Assembly: GCF_000154985.1 (NCBI RefSeq)
Contig: NZ_DS572692.1
Location: 1 to 64,000, forward strand
Source: Streptococcus infantarius subsp. infantarius ATCC BAA-102
Lineage (GTDB): Bacteria > Bacillota > Bacilli > Lactobacillales > Streptococcaceae
DNA length: 64,000 nt
Direction of reading: 5' to 3'
Positions 9,347 to 19,292 of this stretch are shown piece by piece. A model generated the notes under the pieces. That model was not told where the DNA came from, did no database searches, and worked only from the letters and a program-made list of their open reading frames with translations. Within the stretch, counting starts at the first letter, position 1. Each line of letters opens with the position of its first letter. The translations under genes and the position numbers were made by a program.

Positions 9347-9719
9347 GATGACCTCCTTTATCAACATAGTCTCCCTCAAAGCGTGTTTTGATGAATTGAA
9401 CAACAAAACCAATAGTAGCAACATTCAAAAAGATAGCTACAAGAATGATAATGGTGATAGGAAGCAAATAATCCTTGATGTCATTGAATCGATCCATGAT
9501 TCCGACAGCCGCAGGCAAGAACAGAATGGTCATATTATTGAGCAAGAAATTTCCCACAACATCTATGTGTCTCAAACGAATTACCTTGAATTCCAGGGCA
9601 AGAAAAAGTAGCACTAACCCAATAATGCTACCAGGAACAGGTAAATTGAGTAAATGAGAAATCGCCTCCCCAATAAATGAAAAGATGAGAATTATCATAA
9701 ATTGAACGTATAACTTCAT
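9339..9719 (-). CDS. lrgA: LrgA/CidA family holin-like protein
   Basis: 126-residue membrane protein with four predicted helices. The core motif LNLPVPGSIIGLVLLF matches the LrgA/CidA family, and a charged tail ends the protein. It is the first gene of lrgAB. No LytTR or LysR regulator gene is adjacent. The upstream region carries a probable cre box, consistent with the CcpA control known for streptococcal lrgAB. Confidence 0.92.
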   Translation of the reverse strand: MKLYVQFMIILIFSFIGEAISHLLNLPVPGSIIGLVLLFLALEFKVIRLRHIDVVGNFLLNNMTILFLPAAVGIMDRFNDIKDYLLPITIIILVAIFLNVATIGFVVQFIKTRFEGDYVDKGGHHD

Positions 9720-9772
9720 TAGTAAACTCCTTCGTTATAAGTCTACTACTATGTAAGAATTTTTCAATACTG

Positions 9773-9786
9773 TGAAAATGTTTACA
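9773..9786 (-). promoter_or_regulatory. Candidate cre box ahead of lrgAB
   Basis: TGAAAATGTTTACA differs from the cre consensus by one base (TG instead of the central CG), 54 bp upstream of the lrgA start. Confidence 0.45.
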
Positions 9787-9818
9787 TGAAATTTTTTTGA
9801 AAAATTATAGTTGTAATG

Positions 9819-9848
9819 AAAAAAGAAAAAGCCGAGCTAAGCTCAGGC
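9819..9848 (-). terminator. Terminator after VTT gene
   Basis: On the minus strand GCCTGAGC/GCTCGGC (one bulge) is followed by a T-rich run, starting right at the stop codon. Confidence 0.75.
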
Positions 9849-9849
9849 T

Positions 9850-10476
9850 TTAGTGACCTAATAGTAATTTTAGGATATTTCCTCCAAAAATCCAGATATA
9901 ACTATAAGAAATAATTGAAATTGGCTTGGTTAGTAGGATAATGAAGGTGAATCGTTTCAATGAAATGCGAGATAATCCAGTTATCATCACCACGATATCG
10001 GCTGGTGAAATGGGTGATAACATGCAAATGATGAAGAAGTTTTCATAATTTTGAGTGTTAAGCTTCGCTTCGTATTTGTAAAAAGTCTTCTCATCGACAA
10101 AAAGTAGAATAAACTTGCGACCATATAGCCTAACAAGAATAAATAGAATGATACTACCAATCACAATACCCACATAGTTGTAAAAGAAGGCTAGGATTGG
10201 ATCAAAAATTAAAAAGCCAGCAACTGTTGTGACACCACCTGGAATCACTGGGAAGACAACTTGAAAGATTTGCACTAAGATAAAAACTAAGGGCCCACAG
10301 ACACTGTGCTGATTAACAAAATCTTTGAGTGCATTACTATCGTTTAGAATCCCTAAATGGTAGAACCAGATGACTAAAACAAACGTTCCCAGCAAGGCTA
10401 ATACTCCCAGAAACTTGATCAGTCGCTGCCAAAAGGCATAGTGGTCGAACATCTTCATTTTCATAATTCTTATCAT
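9850..10476 (-). CDS. VTT-domain (TVP38/TMEM64, DedA-like) membrane protein
   Basis: 208-residue polytopic membrane protein of the VTT (SNARE-associated) family; some members flip lipids, but the role of this one is unknown. The typical re-entrant motif region reads PVIPGGVTTVAGFLIF, with later SPISPADIVVM and KPISII segments. The exact start is uncertain because M1, M6 and M8 all occur within the first residues and no strong ribosome binding site is visible. A paralogue lies at 58146-58808. Confidence 0.8.
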   Translation of the reverse strand: MIRIMKMKMFDHYAFWQRLIKFLGVLALLGTFVLVIWFYHLGILNDSNALKDFVNQHSVCGPLVFILVQIFQVVFPVIPGGVTTVAGFLIFDPILAFFYNYVGIVIGSIILFILVRLYGRKFILLFVDEKTFYKYEAKLNTQNYENFFIICMLSPISPADIVVMITGLSRISLKRFTFIILLTKPISIISYSYIWIFGGNILKLLLGH

Positions 10477-10547
10477 ATCATAAGAATTTCTTTTTTGCTA
10501 TTTTAAACATTATTTGCTATAATAACATACGTAGCTTTTGATTACTT

Positions 10548-10553
10548 TATAAT
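10548..10553 (+). promoter_or_regulatory. Probable -10 box of ssrA
   Basis: TATAAT 4-5 bases before the mature tmRNA 5' end; the -35 is not clear. Confidence 0.35.
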
Positions 10554-10557
10554 ATCT

Positions 10558-10905
10558 GGGGTCGTTACGGATTCGACAGGCACTATGAGATACATTCTGC
10601 GACTCATCGGCAGATGTAAAAATGCCAGTTAAATATAACTGCAAAAAATACAAATTCTTACGCTGTAGCTGCCTAAAAACCAGCTCGCGTGATCTCTACA
10701 GGATTGCTTGTGTTTTGCTAGAGGTTTCATTGATTAGCAAGCTACGTTTGATTATTGCCTAGCTAGTCAAAAAGAGATTTATAGGCTCGCTTAATCTAGG
10801 TTTGAGTTATGTATCGAGCTTAAGTTAAATCAAAGACATAACCTATGGTTGTAGACGAATGTATTGGCAGGTGTTTGGACGTGGGTTCGACTCCCACCGG
10901 CTCCA
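10558..10905 (+). ncRNA. ssrA: tmRNA (SsrA)
   Basis: 348-nt transfer-messenger RNA that rescues stalled ribosomes and tags the nascent peptide. The 5' end GGGGTCGTTACGGATTCGAC and the 3' tRNA-like end with GGTTCGACTCCC and a terminal CCA are diagnostic. The tag reading frame at 10641-10676 spells AKNTNSYAVAA followed by TAA, a streptococcal-type tag. Pseudoknot-forming regions fill the rest. Confidence 0.97.
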
Positions 10906-10936
10906 TAAAAGCCTTTCATAGTTTAGCAAAGTTACG

Positions 10937-10969
10937 CAAAACGTTGATATATCAACGTTTTTTGTTTTT
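10937..10969 (+). terminator. Terminator after ssrA
   Basis: AAACGTTGATATATCAACGTTT palindromic stem (arms of about 9 bp) followed by TTTGTTTTT. Confidence 0.85.
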
Positions 10970-10970
10970 A

Positions 10971-11020
10971 CGTTTTGCCTAGTTTTGCCTTTTAGAGAAA
11001 CACAAAAAGAAACACAAAAA
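10971..11020 (+). repeat. Two short direct repeats downstream of ssrA
   Basis: GTTTTGCC occurs twice 2 bp apart, followed by GAAACACAAAAA twice in tandem. The 3' end of ssrA is a common integration site, so these could be old arm-type sites, but no integrase or second att copy is present here. Confidence 0.4.
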
Positions 11021-11093
11021 ATTTTTTTCACTATCAGTAGTAGGAAGACTGCGAGAATGTTTTTTGTGCTTTCACCCAGACACAATTCTATAT

Positions 11094-11123
11094 ATAAAAA
11101 TAGCCACCAGAATTTGGTGGCTA
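11094..11123 (-). terminator. Terminator after ABC permease gene
   Basis: TAGCCACCA/TGGTGGCTA stem; on the minus strand the tail is TTTTTATA. Confidence 0.85.
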
Positions 11124-11129
11124 TAATAT

Positions 11130-11897
11130 TTATTGAATATTAATTTTGTTTTTAAGCAAGTAATGTGTTGCTAAGTAGAAGATGATACCTTCGATAAAGC
11201 ACTCAATACAAGAATAGATAAAGAAATGGATAGTAAGGTCACTATTTAGTTCGTGGCTTCCGAGAATTTCAGACACTAATAAAACAATGAATGAAACGAC
11301 GAAGTAGGCAACGAATGCCATAAGAGCACGTCTATTAGCAAATAATTGCCCGATTGTAATAGCTAAGTAGATGAGCAAAATTCCTGAAATAGAAGAGATT
11401 GCTAACCAAAGGAACCCAATTCCCCATTCGGCAGGAGTGAGCATTTTAGCTAATTGTGGTAGGAAGGCTAAGAAATGACCTAGGCCAAAAATGGGTATGA
11501 CAAGTAAGGTCACTCCAATGGTAACCACGATTGCGTTAAAGGCTGTCCAAATCAGTGAAGCAATTAATTTAGATAAAATGATTTGGTGAGTAGATACTGG
11601 CAAGGTTAAAGTAAGGTAACCTTCGCGACCAAAGATATTTTTATAAAAACGTCGCACGATGATAGCTAGTGTAGCAATCCAAGCACTAGCAACCACAACA
11701 CCAAACATGATTGATAAGATGATTGGAATAAGTTGTGTGTAATGATTAGCATTGCTTGTTGCAAAGTTTTCAGCATAGTCTGTAAGTGTCTTGATGCTAA
11801 AGCCAAGGAAGATGGAAATAGCGATAATTGATGCATTAAGTGCGAAGTACCATTTACCAACAGATTTTAGTTCGTATTTTAAAAGTTTTGAAAACAT
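11130..11897 (-). CDS. ABC-2 type transporter permease
   Basis: 255 residues with six hydrophobic segments, matching the permease of GntR-regulated ABC systems (YtrB-YtrC type or bacteriocin/stress exporters). The substrate cannot be read from the sequence. The start ATG at 11897 is preceded by a GGAGG-like site. It follows the ATPase gene by 9 bp in the same operon. Confidence 0.8.
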   Translation of the reverse strand: MFSKLLKYELKSVGKWYFALNASIIAISIFLGFSIKTLTDYAENFATSNANHYTQLIPIILSIMFGVVVASAWIATLAIIVRRFYKNIFGREGYLTLTLPVSTHQIILSKLIASLIWTAFNAIVVTIGVTLLVIPIFGLGHFLAFLPQLAKMLTPAEWGIGFLWLAISSISGILLIYLAITIGQLFANRRALMAFVAYFVVSFIVLLVSEILGSHELNSDLTIHFFIYSCIECFIEGIIFYLATHYLLKNKINIQ

Positions 11898-11906
11898 AAT
11901 TCCTCC

Positions 11907-12605
11907 CTAAGCTTTGTAAGTCTCACGGAAGAGTGAATCAATGGATTGACCGTGCTCTTCACGAATATCATCCGTATTGCCTTGCAAAATAATTTTTCCG
12001 TCCTTAAGGAAAATGATTTCATCAAGGATTGGTTCGATTTCTGAAATTAAGTGCGTTGAGATAATAACAGAAGCCTCTTCACAGTAATTATTGATGATAG
12101 TGCGTAAAATGTAGTCGCGCGCGGCTGGGTCAACACCCCCGATTGGTTCATCAAGAATATAAAGTTTCGCTTGTCGGCTCATGACCAAGATTAGCTGCAC
12201 TTTTTCTTTATTCCCTTTTGATAGATTTTTGAGGATGTCATTTGGATTAAGCTCTAAATCTTCTAAAAGGTGTTCAGCTTTTTCACGAGAGAAGTCTTCG
12301 TAAAAATCTTCGAAGAAAGCAAGGGCATCCTTAATTTTCATATCTTCTCTGAGGTAAGAAGTATCTGGAAGATATGAAATGATTTTTTTAGTGTCAACTG
12401 AAGGACGGTAACCATCAATGACGATTTCTCCAGTTGTTGGGTGAAGAAGTCCATTGATTAGTTTAATTAGTGTCGTTTTTCCGCTTCCATTTGGGCCTAG
12501 TAAGCCAATAATCTTACCGGCAGGTAAACTAAGTGTCACATCGTCAACAGCTACATGTTTTTTGTATTTTTTGGTAACGTGATGTAGTTGGAGTAATTGA
12601 CTCAT
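11907..12605 (-). CDS. ABC transporter ATP-binding protein
   Basis: 232-residue nucleotide-binding domain. Walker A is GPNGSGKTT and Walker B is LYILDEPIGGVDP. The signature LSKGNKEKV is the variant seen in YtrB-like ATPases rather than LSGGQ, and the H-loop follows at STHLISE. It works with the permease next to it and is 1 bp downstream of the gntR gene, so the three form an operon. Confidence 0.9.
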   Translation of the reverse strand: MSQLLQLHHVTKKYKKHVAVDDVTLSLPAGKIIGLLGPNGSGKTTLIKLINGLLHPTTGEIVIDGYRPSVDTKKIISYLPDTSYLREDMKIKDALAFFEDFYEDFSREKAEHLLEDLELNPNDILKNLSKGNKEKVQLILVMSRQAKLYILDEPIGGVDPAARDYILRTIINNYCEEASVIISTHLISEIEPILDEIIFLKDGKIILQGNTDDIREEHGQSIDSLFRETYKA

Positions 12606-12606
12606 C

Positions 12607-12975
12607 CTATTTTTTCTCCTTAATATACGATTCTAGTGTAGTCACAATATCGTCGATTTCAAATCCTATTTTTTGCATGTTATTAACAAATGATTGCAAT
12701 TCTGCCTCAGCAACTTCGCGACGTTTTTGCATGATGAGGTCAGTGTCATCTGTAACAAAGCGGCCAGAAGTTCGTTGAGAGTAAACCATGCCTTCGCGTT
12801 CTAGTTCTGAAAAAGCGCGTTGCATTGTGTTGGGATTGACACCAGCTTCTTCAGCTAATTCGCGAACGGTTGGGAGTTGATCACCGCTTTTGATTTCTTG
12901 ACTGATGATTTGCATCTTAATATGTTGTGCAATTTGAACATAAATAGGTGATTTTTCATCAAATTTCCAGGACAT
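12607..12975 (-). CDS. GntR family (YtrA-type) transcriptional regulator
   Basis: 122 residues: a winged helix-turn-helix (about residues 12-75, with VRELAEEAGVNPNTMQRAFSELEREG split across the recognition helix) and a short C-terminal dimerisation tail, typical of the YtrA subfamily that usually represses its own ABC operon. It is first in the operon. A 22-bp inverted repeat over its -10 box is a likely operator. Confidence 0.88.
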   Translation of the reverse strand: MSWKFDEKSPIYVQIAQHIKMQIISQEIKSGDQLPTVRELAEEAGVNPNTMQRAFSELEREGMVYSQRTSGRFVTDDTDLIMQKRREVAEAELQSFVNNMQKIGFEIDDIVTTLESYIKEKK

Positions 12976-13035
12976 ACGATAACCCCTTTCTATTAAAATT
13001 TAAAGAAGTCTTAATTGTATTAATTAGAAGAAGTC

Positions 13036-13077
13036 TTGTACTAAATAAATGGTACAAAAATAAGTTTGAAATGTCAA
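13036..13077 (-). promoter_or_regulatory. gntR-ABC operon promoter with candidate operator
   Basis: On the minus strand TTGACA (13077-13072) and TACCAT (13054-13049) are 17 bp apart. The inverted repeat TTGTAC-N10-GTACAA at 13036-13057 covers the -10, which fits autorepression by the GntR protein. Confidence 0.6.
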
Positions 13078-13137
13078 GGAATCAATCACTGAGACATCTA
13101 ATTTCGGTTTAACCCCAAAATGCCTTCATTTTTAGTG

Positions 13138-13143
13138 TATAAT
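13138..13143 (+). promoter_or_regulatory. -10 box of dnaE
   Basis: TATAAT preceded by TG, 35 bp ahead of the dnaE ATG; no clear -35. Confidence 0.45.
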
Positions 13144-13178
13144 GGATACAGAAATCAATCGGAGAAAGGAGGGCTTTT

Positions 13179-16100
13179 ATGTTTGCCCAATTAGATACCA
13201 AGACTGTTTATTCTTTTATGGATAGCTTAATTGACTTAGAGGGCTATGTCAAAGAAGCAAAAGTATTAGGCTACCAAACCATTGGGATTATGGACAAAGA
13301 TAATCTCTATGCCGCCTTTCATTTTATTACAAAAGCTAAAAGCGAAGGTCTGCGTCCTGTTTTGGGGCTTGAGTTGACGCTTAATTTACAGGAAAATCTT
13401 TCCTTAAGTGTGTACTTAATTGCGCGTGATACGACAGGTTACAAAAACTTGATGAAAGTGTCTAGTCGTCAGATGACATCTGGTATTCAGGTAGAGGATT
13501 TAAAGGATTACTTGTCAGGCTTAGTGGTTATTATCCCGGATTTTGATGGTTTGGAGAGCTTGTCGCTTCCTTTTGAGTATTATATCGGAGTGAATGTTCA
13601 TTCAGAAGAAAGGGATTATGACAAACCTTTAATTCCACTTCATACAGTACGGTATTTTAATACTAATGAAGTCGAAACGCTTCACATGCTTCATGCTATT
13701 CGAGATAATATTAGCTTGAAAGATGCGTCAGCTGCACCGCAAGGACAACAGTTGATGGCTTGTGATATTTTAACACAGGCTTTTGAGCAAAAATTTCCAC
13801 AAGCTCTAGAAAACTTAGAAAAATTAGTCGCTGAAATTCATTATGACTTTAATAGTGAATTAAAATTACCGCGTTTTAATCGTCAAAAACCTGCTCAAGA
13901 GGAATTGATAGAATTAACTGAAGCAGGGCTTAAGGCTAAAAATCTTTGGTTGCCAGAGTACCAAGAACGCTTAGCCAAAGAACTTTCGGTCATTCACAAG
14001 ATGGGATTTGATGATTACTTCCTTATCGTTTGGGATTTACTGCGCTTTGGTCGTAGTCGAGGGTATTACATGGGAATGGGACGCGGTTCTGCTGCGGGAA
14101 GTTTAGTTTCCTATGCTCTTGATATTACTGGTATTGACCCAGTGAAGAACAATCTGCTTTTTGAACGTTTCCTAAATGAAGAACGTTATAGCATGCCTGA
14201 TATTGATATTGACCTCCCAGATGTTTATCGCAGTGAGTTTCTTCATTATGTCCGTAATCGTTACGGTAGTCTTCACTCGGCTCAAATTGTGACTTTTTCA
14301 ACTTTTGGTGCTAAACAAGCTATTCGCGATGTTTTTAAACGTTTTGGCGCCCCAGAACACGAACTGACAAATATCACAAAGAAAATTAGTTTCAAAGATA
14401 ATTTGACATCAGTTTATGAAAAAAATCTAGCTTTTCGTCAAATTATTAATGCTAAGATTGAGTATCAAAAAGCATTTGCTATTGCTAAGCGTATAGAAGG
14501 AAATCCTCGTCAGACCTCTATACACGCAGCCGGTGTTGTGATGAGCGATGACAATCTGACCGAGCATATTCCATTAAAAGCTGGGGAAGACATGATGATT
14601 ACCCAGTATGATGCTGCCGCGGTTGAAGCTAATGGACTCCTCAAAATGGACTTTCTTGGTTTGCGAAACCTTACTTTTGTACAGCGCATGCAAGAAAAAG
14701 TGGCAAAAGATTATGGTATTAATATTGATGTCAAATCTATTGATCTAGAAGATCAGCAAACGCTGGCTTTATTTGCAGCAGGAAAGACAAAAGGGATTTT
14801 TCAATTTGAACAAGCTGGTGCCATTAATCTGTTAAAACGTATTAAACCACAAAAATTTGAAGATATTGTGGCAACAACAAGTTTGAACCGTCCAGGGGCT
14901 AGTGATTACACCGAGAACTTTATTAGACGTCGTTTTGGACAAGAAGCGATTGATTTAATCGATCCTTTGGTGGCAAAAATTTTGGAGCCAACCTATGGCA
15001 TCATGCTTTATCAAGAGCAAGTGATGCAAATTGCACAGGTCTATGCAGGATTCACTCTAGGAAAAGCGGATTTGTTGCGTCGTGCCATGTCAAAGAAAAA
15101 GGCAGAAGACATGCAAAAAATGGAAAGCGAGTTCTTAAAAGGTGCACAGGCTCTGGGGCGACCGCTTGAAACGGCCAAAGATTTATTTTCTCGCATGGCT
15201 AAATTTGCTGGCTACGGTTTTAATAGAAGTCACGCCTTTGCTTACTCAGCATTAGCTTTTCAACTAGCTTACTTTAAGGCACACTATCCTGCAGTTTTTT
15301 ATGATGTCATGTTGAATTATTCAAGTGCTGATTATATTACGGATGCTATGGAATCAGAGTTTCGCATCAAGAAAATCGACATCAATACAGTGCCCTATAA
15401 CGATAAGATAGCTGATGGTCAAATTTATCTTGGCTTAAAAAATCTACGCGCACTTCCACGTGATTTATGTTACTGGATTATTGATCATCGACCATTTTCA
15501 AGTATTGAGGACTTCTTGACTAAGTTGCCTGAGAATTACCAGAAGAAGGAACTTATCACACCATTGGTTGAAGTCGGTGCTTTTGATAATTTTGAAAAAA
15601 ATCGCCGCAAGATTATTGAAAATCTGGAACCTCTTTTCATATTCGTTAATGAACTAGGTAGTCTTTTTGCTGAAAATTCTTATAATTGGATTGAAGTAGA
15701 AGACTTTCCAAATACTGAAAAATATCGTCAGGAACAGGGATTACTAGGAGTAGGAATCAGTCCACACCCACTTCTTGAAATTGCCAAGAACTCATCTGTT
15801 GCTTTTACGGCTTTAGCCGATTTGCATGAAAATACTGAAGCGACTATTCTTGTTGAATTAAGTCAGATTCGTGTGATTCGAACAAAAACCAAGGGTGAGC
15901 AGATGGCTTTTCTGAATGTGACAGACACACAGAAAAAATTTGACGTCACTCTCTTTCCAGAAGTCTTCACACGTTATAAAGACGAATTGCAAGAAGGGAG
16001 ATTTTATTATTTAACTGGTAAGATTCAAAATCGCAACAATCGTTTGCAGATGGTGTTAAATCATGTTCAAGAAACAAGTAGTGAACGCTTGTGGTTATTA

Positions 16101-16286
16101 CTTCCAAATCATTTACATGATAGAGAAGTTTCAGAAATCTTGTCACAATATCCAGGAAATATTCCCGTGATTTTGCATTATCAAGATAGTAAGCAAACCT
16201 TGCAAAGTCAGAGACATTTGGTTAAAAAGGACGAAGAGCTTTTACAAGCTTTAACTCCATATACAGTGAAAGCGATTTATCAATAA
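13179..16286 (+). CDS. dnaE: DNA polymerase III alpha subunit DnaE
   Basis: Replicative polymerase of the error-prone DnaE type, which in Firmicutes extends primers beside PolC. It is 1035 residues, the streptococcal length. The PHP domain is at the N-terminus, the polymerase core includes MGMGRGSAAGSLVSY and the metal-binding MPDIDIDLPD, and an OB-fold follows near residues 900-1000. GGAGAAAGGAGGG precedes the ATG. It lies upstream of pfkA, as in other streptococci. Confidence 0.96.
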   Translation: MFAQLDTKTVYSFMDSLIDLEGYVKEAKVLGYQTIGIMDKDNLYAAFHFITKAKSEGLRPVLGLELTLNLQENLSLSVYLIARDTTGYKNLMKVSSRQMTSGIQVEDLKDYLSGLVVIIPDFDGLESLSLPFEYYIGVNVHSEERDYDKPLIPLHTVRYFNTNEVETLHMLHAIRDNISLKDASAAPQGQQLMACDILTQAFEQKFPQALENLEKLVAEIHYDFNSELKLPRFNRQKPAQEELIELTEAGLKAKNLWLPEYQERLAKELSVIHKMGFDDYFLIVWDLLRFGRSRGYYMGMGRGSAAGSLVSYALDITGIDPVKNNLLFERFLNEERYSMPDIDIDLPDVYRSEFLHYVRNRYGSLHSAQIVTFSTFGAKQAIRDVFKRFGAPEHELTNITKKISFKDNLTSVYEKNLAFRQIINAKIEYQKAFAIAKRIEGNPRQTSIHAAGVVMSDDNLTEHIPLKAGEDMMITQYDAAAVEANGLLKMDFLGLRNLTFVQRMQEKVAKDYGINIDVKSIDLEDQQTLALFAAGKTKGIFQFEQAGAINLLKRIKPQKFEDIVATTSLNRPGASDYTENFIRRRFGQEAIDLIDPLVAKILEPTYGIMLYQEQVMQIAQVYAGFTLGKADLLRRAMSKKKAEDMQKMESEFLKGAQALGRPLETAKDLFSRMAKFAGYGFNRSHAFAYSALAFQLAYFKAHYPAVFYDVMLNYSSADYITDAMESEFRIKKIDINTVPYNDKIADGQIYLGLKNLRALPRDLCYWIIDHRPFSSIEDFLTKLPENYQKKELITPLVEVGAFDNFEKNRRKIIENLEPLFIFVNELGSLFAENSYNWIEVEDFPNTEKYRQEQGLLGVGISPHPLLEIAKNSSVAFTALADLHENTEATILVELSQIRVIRTKTKGEQMAFLNVTDTQKKFDVTLFPEVFTRYKDELQEGRFYYLTGKIQNRNNRLQMVLNHVQETSSERLWLLLPNHLHDREVSEILSQYPGNIPVILHYQDSKQTLQSQRHLVKKDEELLQALTPYTVKAIYQ

Positions 16287-16332
16287 AAATTTAGTAAAAA
16301 TAAAATAAAGTAAAGCTTTTTACAAAGTAATG

Positions 16333-16341
16333 TGCTATAAT
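16333..16341 (+). promoter_or_regulatory. Extended -10 of pfkA
   Basis: TGCTATAAT, 36 bp ahead of the pfkA ATG. Confidence 0.6.
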
Positions 16342-16352
16342 AAAACCGTTAG

Positions 16353-17393
<1,041 letters not shown>

Positions 17394-17474
17394 TATAGTA
17401 TATTATTAGATTAAAAATTATTGTTATTAATAGCCGTTCATTCGGCTTAAAAATAAAGGGAGTTTCATATTATC

Positions 17475-18977
17475 ATGAATAAACGCGTAAAAATCGTTGC
17501 AACACTTGGTCCTGCGGTTGAAATCCGTGGCGGTAAAAAATTCGGTGAAGATGGATATTGGGGTGAAAGCCTTGATGTTGAAGCATCAGCACAAAAAATC
17601 GCTCAATTAATTAAAGAAGGTGCAAACGTCTTCCGTTTCAACTTCTCACACGGTGACCATGCAGAACAAGGTGAACGTATGGCAACTGTACGTCGTGCCG
17701 AAGAAATTGCTGGACAAAAAGTTGGTTTCCTTCTTGACACTAAAGGACCTGAAATCCGTACTGAACTTTTTGAAGGCGAAGCTAAAGAATATTCATACAA
17801 AACTGGTGAACAAATCCGTGTTGCTACTAAACAAGGTATCAAATCAACTCGCGAAGTTATCGCTTTGAACGTTGCCGGTTCCCTTGACATCTACGATGAC
17901 GTTGAAGTTGGTAAACAAGTTCTTGTTGACGATGGTAAACTTGGTCTTCGTGTTGTCGCTAAAGACGATGCAACTCGTGAATTTGTTGTTGAAGTTGAAA
18001 ACGATGGTATTATCGCTAAACAAAAAGGTGTAAACATTCCTTACACTAAAATCCCATTCCCAGCTCTTGCTGAACGTGATAACGCTGATATCCGTTTTGG
18101 TCTTGAACAAGGTCTTAACTTCATCGCTATCTCATTCGTACGTACTGCAAAAGACGTTGAAGAAGTTCGTGCAATCTGTGAAGAAACTGGTAACGGGCAC
18201 GTTCGTTTGTTCGCTAAAATCGAAAACCAACAAGGTATCGAAAACATCGACGAAATCATCGAAGCTGCTGATGGTATCATGATCGCTCGTGGTGACATGG
18301 GTATCGAAGTTCCATTTGAAATGGTTCCAGTTTACCAAAAAATGATCATCACTAAAGTTAACGCAGCTGGTAAAGCAGTTATCACAGCAACAAACATGCT
18401 TGAATCTATGACTGAAAAACCACGTGCAACTCGTTCAGAAGTATCTGACGTGTTCAACGCTGTTATTGATGGTACTGACGCAACAATGCTTTCAGGTGAA
18501 TCTGCAAACGGTAAATACCCAGTTGAAGCAGTTCGTGCAATGGCTACAATCGATAAAAACGCTCAAGCTCTTCTTAACGAATACGGACGTCTTGATTCAT
18601 CATCATTCGCTCGTACTTCTAAAACAGAAGTTGTTGCTTCTGCAGTTAAAGATGCAACAAGCTCAATGGATATCAAACTTGTAGTTGCTCTTACTGAATC
18701 TGGTAACACTGCTCGTCTTATCTCTAAATACCGTCCAGATGCTGACATTTTGGCTGTAACATTCGACGAAAAAACTCAAAAATCATTGATGATTAACTGG
18801 GGTGTTATTCCAGTCGTAACTGAAAAACCTGCATCAACTGATGACATGTTTGAAGTTGCTGAAAAAGCTGCTCTTGAATCTGGATTGGTTCAATCAGGTG
18901 ATAACATCGTTATCGTCGCTGGTGTTCCTGTTGGTTCAGGTGGTACAAACACAATGCGTATCCGCACTGTAAAATAA
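17475..18977 (+). CDS. pyk: Pyruvate kinase
   Basis: Converts phosphoenolpyruvate and ADP to pyruvate and ATP. 500 residues with the barrel motifs FNFSHG and DTKGPEIRTE. The metal/substrate motif IMIARGDMGIEVP is present, and the C-terminal allosteric domain ends with VPVGSGGTNTMRI. A short AGCCG/CGGCT hairpin lies in the pfkA-pyk gap without a strong T-run, so read-through is likely. Highly biased codon use. Confidence 0.97.
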   Translation: MNKRVKIVATLGPAVEIRGGKKFGEDGYWGESLDVEASAQKIAQLIKEGANVFRFNFSHGDHAEQGERMATVRRAEEIAGQKVGFLLDTKGPEIRTELFEGEAKEYSYKTGEQIRVATKQGIKSTREVIALNVAGSLDIYDDVEVGKQVLVDDGKLGLRVVAKDDATREFVVEVENDGIIAKQKGVNIPYTKIPFPALAERDNADIRFGLEQGLNFIAISFVRTAKDVEEVRAICEETGNGHVRLFAKIENQQGIENIDEIIEAADGIMIARGDMGIEVPFEMVPVYQKMIITKVNAAGKAVITATNMLESMTEKPRATRSEVSDVFNAVIDGTDATMLSGESANGKYPVEAVRAMATIDKNAQALLNEYGRLDSSSFARTSKTEVVASAVKDATSSMDIKLVVALTESGNTARLISKYRPDADILAVTFDEKTQKSLMINWGVIPVVTEKPASTDDMFEVAEKAALESGLVQSGDNIVIVAGVPVGSGGTNTMRIRTVK

Positions 18978-19264
18978 GGTGGTAAGTCAGAAATCTTTGA
19001 TTTCGTTGACGCACCCCCGTCAGGAATGCTAGGATGGTCACAGTTCTTTGAACGAAGAGCATCCAGCAGTCTACGACGAAAATAGAAAAAGTTCCTATCA
19101 TATCAAGCTTTACGGCCTGTGTGATAGGGCTTTTTTTATGGTTGTGGGGCATTTTTGGGGCAAATATTATCATTTTTTATTCTTTTATCTAGATAAAAAA
19201 AGGCTAATTTACTTACTTTGTGTCAAAAGTCACATGCCTACTTTTTTTATGTTCAGAAACATGA
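18978..19264. other. pyk-lepB spacer: terminator, short repeats, no gene
   Basis: This 315-bp gap (to 19292) holds a frame that stays open after the pyk stop (GGKSEIFDFVDAPPS...) until 19085, but it has no start signal. It also holds a terminator, and the heptamer TGGGGCA repeated at 19145-19151 and 19156-19162. The repeat resembles sequences near phage or ICE attachment sites. I see no intact gene. Confidence 0.4.
19094..19137 (+). terminator. Terminator after pyk
   Basis: CCTATCA/TGATAGG stem closing a 21-nt loop, followed by GC and seven T. Confidence 0.65.
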
Positions 19265-19270
19265 TATAAT
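19262..19270 (+). promoter_or_regulatory. Extended -10 of the lepB-like gene
   Basis: TGATATAAT, 23 bp ahead of the ATG at 19293. Confidence 0.6.
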
Positions 19271-19292
19271 AGAACAAAGAATAGGAGAAATT

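Noticed and set aside
10843-11085. 80-residue minus-strand frame ending WSRWESNPRPNTCQYIRLQP
   Set aside because: It is antisense to the tmRNA 3' end; this is a well-known spurious protein that arises from ssrA.
19048-19269. Plus-strand frame in the pyk-lepB spacer
   Set aside because: It spans the terminator and the lepB promoter, and lacks a ribosome binding site.
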